Source of the DNA: Streptomyces sp. ACA25
Lineage (GTDB): Bacteria; Actinomycetota; Actinomycetes; Streptomycetales; Streptomycetaceae
Direction: 5' to 3'
NCBI RefSeq assembly: GCF_028200735.1
Contig: NZ_JAQKPV010000002.1
Span: forward strand, 1 to 64,000
Length of the DNA: 64,000 nucleotides
Shown: in pieces, positions 28,307 through 39,156 of the stretch
Position numbering within the stretch: the stretch's first letter is position 1
How the letters are laid out: every line of letters starts with the position of its first letter
Program-made: the position numbers and the translations under genes
Notes under the pieces: generated by a model
What the model was told of the DNA's origin: nothing
The model's database searches: none
The model's input: only the letters and a program-made list of their open reading frames with translations

Positions 28307-30940
28307 TCAGTTCTGCGGCAGTGCGTCCAGCTGGGCGGTGAGCCGCTCGATGTCGGACCGGGCCGCCTCCTGCCGGGCCCGGATCTTCTCCACCACCTGC
28401 CCGGGGGCCTTCGCCAGGAAGCCTTCGTTCCCCAGCTTCGCGGTGGTCTGCGCGAGCTCCTTCTCGGCCGCCGCGAGGTCCTTCCGCAGGCGCTTGCGCT
28501 CAGCCTCGAAGTCGATCGCACCGGACAGGTCCAGGGCGACGGTGGCGCCGGCGACGGGCAGCGAGGCGGTGGCGGTGAAGCCCTCCCCCGGCGGCTGGAG
28601 CCGCAGCAGGGCGCGCATGGCCTCCTCGTGCAGCCGCAGCGAGGTGCCGGCCAGCTCCAGCCGGGCGGGGACCCGCTGTCCCGGCTGCAGACCCTGGTCG
28701 GCACGGAACCGGCGGACCTCGGTGACCAGTTGCCGGACCGCGGCGAGCTCCTGCTCGGCGGCCTCGTCCCGGAACCCGGAGTCCTGCGGCCAGTCGGCGA
28801 CGACCACCGACTCCCGGCCGGTCAGCGTCGTCCACAGCTCCTCGGTGACGAACGGGATCACCGGGTGGAGCAGCCGCAGCTGGACGTCCAGGACCTCGCC
28901 GAGCACCCGCCGGGAGACCTCGGCCTCCCGGCCGCCCTGCTGGAAGGTGGTCTTGCTCAGCTCGACATACCAGTCGAAGACCTCGTCCCAGGCGAAGTGG
29001 AAGAGCAGATCGCTCACTTTCGCGAGCTGGTAGTCCTCGTAATGGGCGTCCGCCTCGGCGACCACGGAGTTGAGCCGGGAGAGGATCCAGCGGTCGGCGG
29101 GGGACAGCTCGTCCGCGGCCGGCAGGCCGCCCTGCACGGTCGCCCCGTTGAGCAGCGCGAAGCGGGTGGCGTTCCAGAGCTTGTTGGCGAAGTTCCGGGA
29201 GGCCTGCACCCAGTCCTCACCGATCGGGACGTCCACTCCCGGGTTGGCGCCGCGCGCGAGGGTGAAACGCACCGCGTCGGCGCCGTAGGTGTCCATCCAG
29301 TCCAGCGGATCGACCGCGTTCCCGAAGGACTTGGACATCTTCTTGCCCAGCTGGTCGCGCACCATGCCGTGCAGCGCGATGGTGTGGAACGGCGGGGTGC
29401 CGTCCATCGCGTAGAGGCCGAACATCATCATCCGGGCGACCCAGAAGAACAGGATGTCGTATCCGGTGATCAGGACGGAGTTCGGATAGAACTTCTCCAG
29501 GCTCTCGGTCTGGTCGGGCCAGCCGAGGGTGGAGAACGGCCACAGGCCGGACGAGAACCAGGTGTCGAGAACGTCCGGGTCCTGCCGCCAGCCCTCACCG
29601 GAGGGGGGGGTCTCGCCGGGCCCGACACACACCACTTCGCCGGCCGGGCCGTACCAGACCGGAATCCGGTGGCCCCACCAGAGCTGCCGGGAGATGCACC
29701 AGTCGTGCAGGTTGTCGACCCAGCCGAAGTACCGGGACTCCATGTCCTTGGGGTGGATGGCGACCCGGCCGTCGCGGACGGCGTCCCCGGCCGCCTTCGC
29801 CAGCGGCCCGACCCTGACCCACCACTGCAGGGACAGCCGCGGCTCGACCGTCGTCTTGCACCGGCCGCAGTGCCCGACCGAGTGGGTGTAGGGGCGCTTC
29901 TCCTCGACGACCCGGCCCTCGGCCCGCAGCGCGGCGACGATGGCCGAGCGGGCTTCCAGCCGGTCCAGGCCCTGGAACGGCCCGTGGACGGTGATGACCG
30001 CGTGCTCGTCCATGACGGTGAGCTGCGGCAGGTCGTGCCGGCGGCCGATCTCGAAGTCGTTGGGGTCGTGCGCCGGAGTGACCTTGACCGCCCCGGAGCC
30101 GAACTCCGGGTCGACGTGCTTGTCGGCGACCACGGGGATGCTGCGGTCGGTGAGCGGCAGCGGGATCAGCCGGCCGATCAGGTGGGCGTACCGCTCGTCG
30201 TCGGGGTGCACCGCGACCGCGGTGTCGCCCAGCATGGTCTCCGCCCGGGTGGTCGCCACGACCACGCTGTCCTCGCCGTCGCCGTAACGCAGGGAGACCA
30301 GCTCGCCGGCGTCGTCCTGGTGCTCGACCTCGATGTCGGACAGTGCGGTGAGGCAACGCGGGCACCAGTTGATGATGCGTTCGGCGCGGTAGATCAGCTC
30401 GTCGTCGAAGAGCCGCTTGAAGATGGTCTGGACGGCGCGGGAGAGCCCTTCGTCCATGGTGAAGCGTTCCCGCGACCAGTCGACCCCGTCACCGAGGCGC
30501 CGCATCTGCCCGGTGATCTGCCCGCCCGACTCGGCCTTCCACTGCCAGACACGCTCGACGAACTGCTCCCGGCCCAGGTCGTGCCGGGACTTGCCCTCAC
30601 CGCCCAGTTGCCTTTCGACGACGTTCTGCGTGGCGATGCCCGCGTGGTCCATGCCGGGCTGCCACAGCGTCTCGTGCCCCTGCATCCGCTTCCGGCGGGT
30701 AACGGCGTCGATGATGGTGTGTTCCAGGGCATGGCCGAGGTGCAGGCTGCCGGTGACGTTCGGCGGCGGGATGACGACCGTGTACGGGGGCTTCTCGCTC
30801 CGGGCGTCCGCCCGGAAGTAACCGTGTTCTACCCAGCGCTCGTACAGTTTCCCCTCTACCTCGGCCGGCGCGTACTGGGTCGGCAGGTCGGTGGGAGCGC
30901 TGTGGGGCCCGTGGGCGGGCTGCTGAGGATTCTCGGTCAC
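28307..30940 (-). CDS. valS: Valyl-tRNA synthetase
   Basis: The product has 877 residues. [18 protein letters not shown] is the class I HIGH-type motif (residues 58-75), [10 protein letters not shown] is the KMSKS loop near 545, and the C-terminus is the Val-specific coiled-coil arm ([17 protein letters not shown]) ending at DALPQN. The editing domain between carries [19 protein letters not shown]. It charges tRNA-Val and removes mischarged Thr. No T-box leader was recognised in the short upstream gap. The long open frames on the opposite strand are shadows. Confidence 0.98.
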   Translation of the reverse strand: MTENPQQPAHGPHSAPTDLPTQYAPAEVEGKLYERWVEHGYFRADARSEKPPYTVVIPPPNVTGSLHLGHALEHTIIDAVTRRKRMQGHETLWQPGMDHAGIATQNVVERQLGGEGKSRHDLGREQFVERVWQWKAESGGQITGQMRRLGDGVDWSRERFTMDEGLSRAVQTIFKRLFDDELIYRAERIINWCPRCLTALSDIEVEHQDDAGELVSLRYGDGEDSVVVATTRAETMLGDTAVAVHPDDERYAHLIGRLIPLPLTDRSIPVVADKHVDPEFGSGAVKVTPAHDPNDFEIGRRHDLPQLTVMDEHAVITVHGPFQGLDRLEARSAIVAALRAEGRVVEEKRPYTHSVGHCGRCKTTVEPRLSLQWWVRVGPLAKAAGDAVRDGRVAIHPKDMESRYFGWVDNLHDWCISRQLWWGHRIPVWYGPAGEVVCVGPGETPPSGEGWRQDPDVLDTWFSSGLWPFSTLGWPDQTESLEKFYPNSVLITGYDILFFWVARMMMFGLYAMDGTPPFHTIALHGMVRDQLGKKMSKSFGNAVDPLDWMDTYGADAVRFTLARGANPGVDVPIGEDWVQASRNFANKLWNATRFALLNGATVQGGLPAADELSPADRWILSRLNSVVAEADAHYEDYQLAKVSDLLFHFAWDEVFDWYVELSKTTFQQGGREAEVSRRVLGEVLDVQLRLLHPVIPFVTEELWTTLTGRESVVVADWPQDSGFRDEAAEQELAAVRQLVTEVRRFRADQGLQPGQRVPARLELAGTSLRLHEEAMRALLRLQPPGEGFTATASLPVAGATVALDLSGAIDFEAERKRLRKDLAAAEKELAQTTAKLGNEGFLAKAPGQVVEKIRARQEAARSDIERLTAQLDALPQN

Positions 30941-31087
30941 CGGCCCAGTCTATCTACGGGAAGGTACCGGCTCCCCATCGGTTTCCGGGCCGCGATGTAC
31001 ATCCGGGTATCTCGTCCGACAGGATGTGCGCAGGCATTCAGGATGAGCGCGGGGGTCCTTCCCCGCATGCTCGTGAGGGGAAGCACC

Positions 31088-32179
31088 ATGAGTCACAACC
31101 AGCCGGGTCCGTACGGGCAGCAGCCCCCGCCGGGCCCGCCGCCCGGACAGCCCGGCCCGTACGGGGCGCCGCAGCAGGGCCAGCCGCCGGGCGGCCCGAA
31201 CCCGTACGCGCACGGGGGAGCTCCGGGCGCCCCGGGGTACGGGTATCCGCAGACACCCCCGCCCGGTCCCTACGGGCAGCAGCAGCCGGGTCAGCCCGGG
31301 CCGTACGGGGCGCCGCAGCAACCTGGCCAGCCGGGGCCGTACGGGGCGCCGCAGCAGCCGGGACCGTACGGGCAGCAGCCACCCGGTCCGCCCGGGCAGT
31401 ACCCGGGTCAGCCGCCCTACGGCCAGGTGCCCCCGCCGCCGCCCGGTGGCGGCGGCAGCGGCAGGACGATCGGCATCGGCGTCGCGGTCGTGGCGGCACT
31501 CGCGCTGCTCGGCACGGGCCTGTACGTGGTACTGAGCGGCGGCAACGGCACGATCGGCGCGGACGACGGCACCCGGTACGAGCTGACCCTTCCGCAGGAG
31601 AGCGGCGACTACACCCTGGCCGAGACGAACGACCCCTCGGAGATCATGCCCCCCGAGGACGACCTCTCGGATGCCGGACTCGAAGACATGGAAGCGCTCA
31701 GCGGCACCTACATGACCGGTGACCTGAACGCTCCGCTGCCGGAGCCGGGCAGCTCCGTGATGGGTTTCGGCGGTGCGTGGGGCGAGATCGAGAACCCGCA
31801 GCAGACCATCGACCTGCTCTTCAGCCAGATCGCCGAGTCCGCGGCCGGGGACGACATCGGCGAGGTCGAGCTGATCGGCAGCGGGGATTCCTTCACCGAC
31901 GACGACGTGGCGATGAAGTGTCAGCAGGCGGAGGGCACCGAGCCGGACGCCGAGTTCGGCTATCCGATGCGGGTCACCTTCTGCGTCTGGGCCGACTACA
32001 GCACCATGGGCATCACCTACTTCTTGCCCTTCCCCACCTTCCCCGAGGACTTCGACCCCTACGACGGCACCGAGCACCAGCTGGACCCGCCGGAGGACCT
32101 CAGCACCGAAATGGCGGCGGAGAGCAGCAAGCAGCTCCGGCTCGACTCCCTGCAGGAGATCGAGGGCGCCGAGCACTGA
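31088..32179 (+). CDS. Pro/Gly-rich single-pass membrane protein
   Basis: The product has 363 residues. Residues 1-125 are Pro/Gly/Gln/Tyr-rich with repeated GPYGAPQQ and GPYGQQ units. One membrane helix at about 127-149 ([20 protein letters not shown]) is followed by about 210 acidic, probably extracellular residues with two cysteines (MKCQQ, FCVWAD) that could form a disulphide. This layout is common among streptomycete surface proteins of unknown role. ATG at 31088 follows AGGGGA. The frame stays open upstream for more than 4 kb only because it shadows valS and folC; the ribosome site and composition mark the real start here. It is divergent from valS. Confidence 0.85.
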   Translation: MSHNQPGPYGQQPPPGPPPGQPGPYGAPQQGQPPGGPNPYAHGGAPGAPGYGYPQTPPPGPYGQQQPGQPGPYGAPQQPGQPGPYGAPQQPGPYGQQPPGPPGQYPGQPPYGQVPPPPPGGGGSGRTIGIGVAVVAALALLGTGLYVVLSGGNGTIGADDGTRYELTLPQESGDYTLAETNDPSEIMPPEDDLSDAGLEDMEALSGTYMTGDLNAPLPEPGSSVMGFGGAWGEIENPQQTIDLLFSQIAESAAGDDIGEVELIGSGDSFTDDDVAMKCQQAEGTEPDAEFGYPMRVTFCVWADYSTMGITYFLPFPTFPEDFDPYDGTEHQLDPPEDLSTEMAAESSKQLRLDSLQEIEGAEH

Positions 32180-32203
32180 GGCCGGGCTCCGGGCCGACAG
32201 GCG

Positions 32204-32248
32204 GAACGGCGGGGTGCGGGACCGTTACGGTCCCGCACCCCGCCGTTC
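32204..32248. terminator. Bidirectional 21-bp perfect hairpin
   Basis: Positions 32204-32224 and 32228-32248 are exact inverted repeats around loop TTA. It separates the plus-strand Pro/Gly-rich protein from the minus-strand clpX and can end both transcripts. Confidence 0.93.
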
Positions 32249-32314
32249 ACTGTCGCGGAGAAGGCCTGACCGCGCCCGCCCCCGCCAGGGGCCCGCACGT
32301 CCGGGCTGCGGCGG

Positions 32315-33616
<1,302 letters not shown>

Positions 33617-33757
33617 GAGGTGCTTCCCCTTCGCCTGCGCACCGCCCGGGGACGGTGCCTGGTGCTTGTATCGACGACGGTACCCTGTCGCCCGGACGGA
33701 ATGCCCCCCTTGGCGGGAATCCCCCGGTGTGGGGAATGTCCCGCCGAAGAGGGGCGA

Positions 33758-33775
33758 CTGTCCCGCGTGGGACAG
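33758..33775 (-). terminator. Small hairpin between clpP2 and clpX
   Basis: CTGTCCC and GGGACAG form a 7-bp stem with loop GCGT, starting 6 bases after the clpP2 stop. A larger imperfect repeat (around 33711-33749) lies next to it. It may limit read-through from clpP1-clpP2 into clpX. Confidence 0.5.
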
Positions 33776-33781
33776 CGGGTG

Positions 33782-34438
33782 TCAGACGCTGGTTGCGCGG
33801 GTGGTGATGATCTGGTCGATCAGGCCGTACTCGACGGCGTCCGCAGCGGTGAGAATCTTGTCCCGCTCGATGTCCTCACGGATCTGCTCGATCGGCTTGG
33901 TCGAGTGCTCGGCGAGCATCTCCTCGAGCTGGACACGCATCCGCTGGATCTCGTTGGCCGCGATCTCCAGGTCGGAGACCTGTCCACGGCCGGTCTCGCT
34001 GTACGGCTGATGGATCAGGATCCGGGCGTTGGGCAGTGCCATCCGCTTGCCGGGGGTGCCGGCCGCGAGCAGCACGGCGGCGGCCGAGGCCGCCTGGCCC
34101 ATGCAGACCGTCTGGATCTCCGGCTTCACGAACTGCATGGTGTCGTAGATCGCCGTCAGCGCGGTGAAAGAACCACCGGGGCTGTTGATGTAGATCTGAA
34201 TGTCCCGGTCCGGGTCCATCGACTCCAGGCACAGCAGCTGCGCCATGACATCGTTGGCCGACGCGTCATCGATCTGCACGCCGAGGAAGATCACCCGCTC
34301 CTCGAAGAGCTTGGCGTACGGGTCGTACTCCCGCACCCCCTGCGAGGTGCGCTCGACGAAACGCGGGAGGATGTAGCGGGAATCGACCTGCGGGCCGGCA
34401 TAGAGACCGGAGCCGGAAAGGCCTGAGGGCTGAGCCAT
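33782..34438 (-). CDS. clpP2: ATP-dependent Clp protease proteolytic subunit 2
   Basis: The product has 218 residues. The catalytic triad is visible: Ser in [12 protein letters not shown], His in [10 protein letters not shown], Asp in [29 protein letters not shown] is the N-terminal loop typical of actinobacterial ClpP2. ATG at 34438 (MAQPSGLSG) follows AGGAGA; the frame's extension further upstream overlaps clpP1 and is not conserved. In Streptomyces ClpP1 and ClpP2 form a mixed tetradecamer used with ClpX or ClpC. Confidence 0.97.
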   Translation of the reverse strand: MAQPSGLSGSGLYAGPQVDSRYILPRFVERTSQGVREYDPYAKLFEERVIFLGVQIDDASANDVMAQLLCLESMDPDRDIQIYINSPGGSFTALTAIYDTMQFVKPEIQTVCMGQAASAAAVLLAAGTPGKRMALPNARILIHQPYSETGRGQVSDLEIAANEIQRMRVQLEEMLAEHSTKPIEQIREDIERDKILTAADAVEYGLIDQIITTRATSV

Positions 34439-34496
34439 CTTCGGTGTCTCCTGGTAGGGAACTGGCTGCGGGTGGGTGCCCGTGCGGGCGGCGGGA

Positions 34497-35111
34497 TCAG
34501 GCACCCGTACCACCGCTGCCGGGGATGTCCGCGGCATCGGCGATGACCGCATCGACCAGTCCGTAGTCGCGGGCCTCTTCCGCCGAGAACCAGCGGTCAC
34601 GGTCGGCGTCCCGCGTCCACTGCTCCACGGACTGGCCGGTGTGCCGCGCGGAGAGCTCCGCCATCTTCCGCTTGGTGCGCAGCAGCCACTCGGCGTGGAT
34701 CTTGATATCGGAGGCGGATCCCGCCAGACCGGCCGACGGCTGGTGGATCAGCACCTCGGCGTTCGGCAGCGCGAAGCGCTTGCCGGGGGTGCCCGCGCTG
34801 AGCAGGAACTGCCCCATCGAGGCGGCCATGCCCATCGCAATCGTCACGACATCGTTCTTGATGAACTGCATGGTGTCGTAGATCGCCATGCCCGCGGTGA
34901 TGGAGCCGCCGGGGCTGTTGATGTAGAGGTTGATGTCCTTGTCCGGGTCCGCCGCGAGGAGGAGGAGCTGCGCCGTGATCCGGTTGGCGATGTCGTCATC
35001 GACCGGCTGCCCCAGGAAGATGATCCTCTCGTTGAGCAGCCGATTGTAGACCTGGTCGCCGAGGCCGCCGTTCATCGACTCAGCGGCGGCGGAAGGCATC
35101 GGGAGCGTCAC
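34497..35111 (-). CDS. clpP1: ATP-dependent Clp protease proteolytic subunit 1
   Basis: The product has 204 residues. The catalytic residues are Ser in [12 protein letters not shown], His in [11 protein letters not shown] and Asp in [11 protein letters not shown]. It is the first gene of clpP1-clpP2 (58-base gap). It may begin at 35111 ([12 protein letters not shown]) or at the internal ATG four codons later. A ClgR-like box lies about 120 bases upstream, consistent with known ClgR control of clpP1 in Streptomyces. Confidence 0.97.
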   Translation of the reverse strand: MTLPMPSAAAESMNGGLGDQVYNRLLNERIIFLGQPVDDDIANRITAQLLLLAADPDKDINLYINSPGGSITAGMAIYDTMQFIKNDVVTIAMGMAASMGQFLLSAGTPGKRFALPNAEVLIHQPSAGLAGSASDIKIHAEWLLRTKRKMAELSARHTGQSVEQWTRDADRDRWFSAEEARDYGLVDAVIADAADIPGSGGTGA

Positions 35112-35227
35112 GTATCCACCTGCTCATTCTCGGACGGCGGCGTACTGCCCGCCGTCACTTGACGTCATTCGTTGTCCTTACGGACCCTAACGCGCGGCCG
35201 GGACGGACCCATCCCGGCCGGGGAACT

Positions 35228-35241
35228 GTTCGCTGTGGGCG
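35228..35241. promoter_or_regulatory. Candidate ClgR box upstream of clpP1
   Basis: GTTCGCTGTGGGCG fits the GTTCGC-N5-GCG motif that I recall as the Streptomyces ClgR site. It lies 117-130 bases upstream of the clpP1 start, in the tig-clpP1 gap. Binding is inferred from the match and the location. Confidence 0.6.
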
Positions 35242-35286
35242 CAGGTACGGTTCCGCTCCGGATCCACCGGGGGCGACGCTGTGCGC

Positions 35287-35322
35287 GAACGGGGCCGGAC
35301 GTGATCACGTCGGGCCCCGTTC
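35287..35322 (-). terminator. 36-base near-perfect palindrome after tig
   Basis: Two 18-base arms (GAACGGGGCC at one end, GGCCCCGTTC at the other) match except for one G-G mismatch and meet at TGATCA. It begins 17 bases after the tig stop and should terminate tig transcription before clpP1. Confidence 0.82.
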
Positions 35323-35338
35323 CGGGAGTGCGTGTGCC

Positions 35339-36760
35339 TCAGGCGTCGGACTTCTTCTCCGCGGCCGGCTCGTCCGCCGCGGGGGTCTCCGCCGCCTCGG
35401 CGGGCTCGGGGGTCCCGTCGGACGCGTTGACGGTCTCGGCGGTCTCGTCCTCGTCGTCCAGATCGACGGTGTCACCGTTGGTGTCGGTGACCTTGACCGC
35501 CTCCACGACCGTGGCGAGGGCCTTGCCGCGGCTGACCTCACCGACGAGCATCGGCACCTGGCCGCCCTCGACGACGGCCTGCGCGAACTGGTCCGGGCTC
35601 ATGTTGGAGGACTGGGCGCGGCGCATGAGGTGCTCGGTGAGCTCCTCCTGGCTGACGTTCAGGTTCTCCCGCCGGGCGATCGCGTCGAGCACGAACTGCG
35701 TGCGGATGCCCTTCTCGGCCTGCTCCTTGAGCTCGGCGTCGAATTCCTCGGCCGTCTTCTCCTGCATCTCGAGGTAGCGGTCGAGGTCCATGCCGAGCTG
35801 CGACAACTGGTGGTTCACCAGGTTGTGCTTGCGGGTCTCGATCTCGTCCGCGAGCAGCTTCTCCGGAACCGGGACCTCAACGATCTCCAGCAGGGCGTCC
35901 AGGACCTTCTCCTGCGCCTGGGTGGCCTGCTCGTACTTCTTCTGCCGGCCGAGCCGCTTCCGGCTGTCCTCGCGGACCTCCTCGAGCGTGTCGAACTCGC
36001 TGGCGAGCTGGGCGAACTCGTCGTCCAGCTCAGGCAGCTCACGGCTGGAGACGGACTGGACGGTGACCTTCACCTCGGCCTCGCGGCCGGCCGCGGAGCC
36101 GCCCTTGAGCTCGGTGGTGAAGGTGGCGCTGCCGCCGGCCTCCAGGCCGGTGACGGCCTCGTCGATGCCGTCCAGCAGCCTGCCGGAACCGATGGTGTAG
36201 TCGACACCCTGGGCGACACCGTCCTCCAGGACCTCGCCGTCGACGCTGGCCTCCAGGTCGACCTTGACGATGTCGCCCTCGGCTGCCGCCCGCTCGACCG
36301 GGCTCGTGGTCGCGAAGCGCTCACGGAGCTGATCGACGGCCTGGCCGACCTCCTCGTCGGAGATCTCCGTGGCGTCCACGGTGACCTCGATGCCGGAGTA
36401 GTCGGGGATCTCGATCTCGGGACGGACATCCACCTCGGCGGTGAAGGTCAGCAGCTCGTTGTCCTTCAGCTCGGTGATGTCCACCTCGGGCTGGCCCAGC
36501 GGGTTGAGCTCGCCCTCGTTGACGGCCTCGGTGTAGAGCTTCGGGAGGGCGTCGTTGACGGCCTCCTCGAGGACCGCGCCGCGGCCGAAGCGCTGGTCGA
36601 TGACGCGCGCGGGGATCTTGCCCTTCCGGAAGCCCGGAACGCTCACCTGCTGGTTGATCTTCTTGTACGCCGCGTCGAGGCTGGGCTTGAGCTCCTCGAA
36701 GGGCACCTCAATAGTGAGCCGAACCCGGGTCGGGTTCAGGGTCTCCACGGCGCTCTTCAC
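35339..36760 (-). CDS. tig: Trigger factor (ribosome-bound chaperone)
   Basis: The product has 473 residues. The N-terminal ribosome-binding domain carries [20 protein letters not shown]; the FKBP-type PPIase domain spans about 150-245; the helical chaperone domain follows. The last 40 residues are an acidic Ala/Glu/Pro tail. It binds nascent chains at the L23 exit site. GTG at 36760 is chosen because AAGGAG lies seven bases upstream and (M)[19 protein letters not shown] is the family start; the longer frame overlaps the tRNA region. Confidence 0.96.
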   Translation of the reverse strand: MKSAVETLNPTRVRLTIEVPFEELKPSLDAAYKKINQQVSVPGFRKGKIPARVIDQRFGRGAVLEEAVNDALPKLYTEAVNEGELNPLGQPEVDITELKDNELLTFTAEVDVRPEIEIPDYSGIEVTVDATEISDEEVGQAVDQLRERFATTSPVERAAAEGDIVKVDLEASVDGEVLEDGVAQGVDYTIGSGRLLDGIDEAVTGLEAGGSATFTTELKGGSAAGREAEVKVTVQSVSSRELPELDDEFAQLASEFDTLEEVREDSRKRLGRQKKYEQATQAQEKVLDALLEIVEVPVPEKLLADEIETRKHNLVNHQLSQLGMDLDRYLEMQEKTAEEFDAELKEQAEKGIRTQFVLDAIARRENLNVSQEELTEHLMRRAQSSNMSPDQFAQAVVEGGQVPMLVGEVSRGKALATVVEAVKVTDTNGDTVDLDDEDETAETVNASDGTPEPAEAAETPAADEPAAEKKSDA

Positions 36761-36859
36761 GGTCGGTCTCCTTGGGGCTGACTGCTGGGGGTATGACGGA
36801 GGCGCCCCGTATGCGGCGTATGCGGACACGACACAGGCACGCGCGCCTCTCATGGTACG

Positions 36860-36936
36860 TGGTCGGGGTGGCCGGATTCGAACCGACGACCTTCCGCTCC
36901 CAAAGCGGACGCGCTACCAAGCTGCGCCACACCCCG
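36860..36936 (-). tRNA. tRNA-Pro (anticodon TGG)
   Basis: The acceptor stem is CGGGGTG/CACCCCG, the anticodon loop is TTTGGGA within stem TCCGC/GCGGA, and the T-arm has GGTTCGAATCC. The 3' CCA is encoded. It reads CCA and, by wobble, other Pro codons. It lies upstream of tig on the same strand. Confidence 0.97.
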
Positions 36937-37081
36937 CCAATGCCCACGACGCGACACGTAGCGTACAGCCCCGCACGCCCTCCGGTTTCCCCCGGGGACC
37001 TTGCACGCGTCCCTCGCCCGCGCTGGTAGGCTACTGGCCGAGCCGGATCTTGCGGTGCACCGCATGATCGTCCGGCCGTTC

Positions 37082-37155
37082 GCGGGCGTAGCTCAATGGT
37101 AGAGCCCTGGTCTTCCAAACCAGCTACGCGGGTTCGATTCCCGTCGCCCGCTCCA
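37082..37155 (+). tRNA. tRNA-Gly (anticodon TCC)
   Basis: The acceptor stem is GCGGGCG/CGCCCGC, the anticodon loop is CTTCCAA within stem CTGGT/ACCAG, and the T-arm has GGTTCGATTCC. The 3' CCA is encoded. It reads GGA codons, rare in this genome. It is divergent from tRNA-Pro, 145 bases away. Confidence 0.97.
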
Positions 37156-37172
37156 CTGCTCCGGCAGCCCGT

Positions 37173-37206
37173 CGGCCCGGCACCCTCCCCCGGAGGGCCC
37201 GGGCCG
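37173..37206. terminator. Hairpin between tRNA-Gly and small membrane gene
   Basis: CGGCCCGGCACCCTCC pairs with GGAGGGCCCGGGCCG with one mismatch/bulge around loop CCC. It starts 17 bases after tRNA-Gly and 9 bases beyond the stop of the minus-strand membrane gene, so it can serve both. Confidence 0.75.
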
Positions 37207-37214
37207 TCCGTGTG

Positions 37215-37433
37215 TCAGGAGCCACCCCCGGAGCGCAGGCTGTCGTCGACGGAGCCCAGGGAGTCGCTGATCGACTCCAGGAAGTTCTGTATCGGATCGG
37301 CCGCTCCGGTGAAGGCGAGTGAGAAACCGAAGAGGATCGCCACGATGGCCGGCCCCCACTTGATCGACCCCCCACGGATCATCACAAACAGGACCACTCC
37401 CAGAAGTAGCACCAGGGAGAACTGGATAATCAC
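37215..37433 (-). CDS. Small two-helix membrane protein
   Basis: The product has 72 residues: helix 1 MIIQFSLVLLLGVVLFVMI, helix 2 WGPAIVAILFGFSLAFTGA, then a polar Ser/Asp/Gly-rich tail (SISDSLGSVDDSLRSGGGS). GTG at 37433. Similar tiny membrane proteins are common in Streptomyces next to tRNA genes, but no function is known to me. The clean hydrophobic pattern and the flanking terminator support it as real. Confidence 0.72.
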   Translation of the reverse strand: MIIQFSLVLLLGVVLFVMIRGGSIKWGPAIVAILFGFSLAFTGAADPIQNFLESISDSLGSVDDSLRSGGGS

Positions 37434-37895
37434 AACTGATCACACCCTCGGACGTATCGCCACATCTCCGGCGGGGGCCTTTCCCTGAGGGCACACCCCC
37501 GAACACAAGACCATCGTGCCACCAACGGCGCCGGTAGTGGAGCCCACTGACGCCCCGTCCGATGCCTGATCCGTCACTCCCCAACCACGCGCCGTTGCCT
37601 GTCTGTTACCTCGGAGGACGGATCAAGCGGGCGAATTCTGCTCACCCGGAGAGCGTGGCGTTCTTCCCGCCGCACGTCTCGGCGTATCCACCGAACAGGT
37701 TTCCGAGTGACGCCACTCGCACTTATGTGCGGGGCAACACGGGCAGCCTCATCACCCTATGCAGGCATTTTCCCGGGCCAGGTGTGCTCACTCGCACCAC
37801 ATCGTTGCGAAATTCCGGCGGTACCTTCAAATTCCGGCGCCCCACCCGCACGTCCCGGTTTACGCGACAGGGTGCCGGGCGCTAAGGTGCGGCCG
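37434..37895. promoter_or_regulatory. Divergent gap with an 11-bp direct repeat
   Basis: The 462 bases separate the small membrane gene from the second acyltransferase. AAATTCCGGCG occurs twice, at 37810-37820 and 37829-37839, spaced 19 bases start to start. These copies lie 57-86 bases upstream of the acyltransferase ATG, a plausible operator or activator site. The gap is AT-richer than the flanking genes, and no convincing gene was seen in it. Confidence 0.5.
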
Positions 37896-39008
37896 ATGTT
37901 GCACGTTCGTTATCAGACTGCTCCGCCTGCCGCCGGCCGGACGAAGGCGGCCGACCCCCCACCGGCAACGGTCTCGGATGCCGCCGCGGGGGCGAAGCCG
38001 CGCGATCCCTTCTTCGACAACGCCAAGTACCTGGCGATCGTGCTGGTGGCCGTCGGCCACGCCTGGACACCGCTGCGGAACGACTCACAGGCTGCCGCCG
38101 CGCTCTACATTTTCGTATACACCTTCCACATGCCCGCGTTCGTGCTCATCGCCGGCTACTTCTCCCGCAGCTTCCAGGGACGTCCCGATCAACTGAAGCG
38201 GCTGATCACCGGCATCGCCGTGCCCTACGTGATCTTCGAGGTCGCCTACGTCCTCTTCCACCGCTGGGCCCACGGGTCCGCCTACCCGATCAGCCTGCTC
38301 GACCCCTACTACGTGACCTGGTTCCTGATCGCCCTGTTCGTCTGGCGGCTGACCGCCCCGATCTGGCAGGTGGTGCGCTGGCCGGTCCCGATCGCCCTGG
38401 GGATCGCCGCGCTGGCTTCCGTCTCCCCGCACCTCGGCGACGACCTGAACATCCAACGCGTGCTGCAGTTCCTGCCGTTCTTCGTGCTCGGCCTGCACCT
38501 GCGTCCCGAGCACTTCCGGATCCTGCGGCGCCCCGAGGTCCGCGCGCTCGCCGTGCCCGCGTTCCTCTGCGCGCTGCTGGTCGCCTACTGGGCCGTGCCC
38601 CGGCTCAGCGCCCGGTGGTTCTTCCGCACCAACAGCGCGCAGGAACTGGGCCACGAGTGGTGGCTGGGCATCATCATGACGCTGGCGCTCTTCGGCTGCG
38701 GTCTGCTGCTCACCGTGGCGTTCCTGTCCTGGGTCCCGTCCCGGTTGACCTGGTTCACCACACTCGGGGCGGGGACACTGTACGGCTACCTCCTGCACGG
38801 ATTCCTGGCCAAGGGATCGCGCTGGTGGGACTGGTACGAGGCCTCGTGGGTCGGTACGCCCTGGGGGCACGTGGGCGTCACCGTCCTCGCCGCGGCACTG
38901 GTCACACTGCTGTGCACCGGACCGGTCCGCCGGGCGCTGCGCTTCGTGGTGGAGCCGTCGATGAGCTGGGCCTTCCGGCCGGACGCCACGGCCCCGGACC
39001 GCCGCTGA
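37896..39008 (+). CDS. Acyltransferase-3 family membrane protein (second copy)
   Basis: The product has 370 residues and about ten membrane helices. PFFDNAKYLAIVLVAVGHAW holds the catalytic histidine, and FHMPAFVLIAGYFSRSF matches the equivalent RLPVFVMVCGYFS of the protein at 3527-4684; spacing and overall length also agree, so the two are paralogues. It belongs to the fucose 4-O-acetylase-like branch and should acylate a sugar or polyol in the envelope. ATG at 37896 follows AAGGTG; upstream in-frame codons run through intergenic DNA. GC is typical of the host here, unlike the first copy. Confidence 0.87.
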   Translation: MLHVRYQTAPPAAGRTKAADPPPATVSDAAAGAKPRDPFFDNAKYLAIVLVAVGHAWTPLRNDSQAAAALYIFVYTFHMPAFVLIAGYFSRSFQGRPDQLKRLITGIAVPYVIFEVAYVLFHRWAHGSAYPISLLDPYYVTWFLIALFVWRLTAPIWQVVRWPVPIALGIAALASVSPHLGDDLNIQRVLQFLPFFVLGLHLRPEHFRILRRPEVRALAVPAFLCALLVAYWAVPRLSARWFFRTNSAQELGHEWWLGIIMTLALFGCGLLLTVAFLSWVPSRLTWFTTLGAGTLYGYLLHGFLAKGSRWWDWYEASWVGTPWGHVGVTVLAAALVTLLCTGPVRRALRFVVEPSMSWAFRPDATAPDRR

Positions 39009-39078
39009 CCCCCTGGATCCGCACCGGTGAACGGCCCGGCATCGCAGGTGTCCGTGCCCCCGGGCAGGTACGGTCGCT

Positions 39079-39099
39079 CCGGGCGGGCCGTCCGCCCGG
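39079..39099 (+). terminator. Hairpin after acyltransferase
   Basis: CCGGGCGG and CCGCCCGG form an 8-bp stem around loop GCCGT, 70 bases after the acyltransferase stop. Below it, three GGTCCGA-like repeats (39130-39150) lie just upstream of the SDR gene. Confidence 0.5.
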
Positions 39100-39156
39100 C
39101 CCGGGCACCGGCGCCCGCTGGGGGCCGAAGTCCGAAGGTCCGAGGTCCGAGGAGGA

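Noticed and set aside
29598..29608. Run of eight G in valS as a phase-variable tract
   Set aside because: It encodes conserved-looking Pro codons in an intact frame; such G runs are expected at this GC content and there is no sign of phase variation.
30941..31087. T-box or attenuator upstream of valS
   Set aside because: The gap is short and no T-box core or specifier stem was recognisable.
26594..32179. 1861-codon open frame on the plus strand opposite folC and valS
   Set aside because: Only the last 363 codons (from 31088) have a ribosome site, sensible composition and domains. The rest mirrors folC and valS codons and is a GC-bias shadow.
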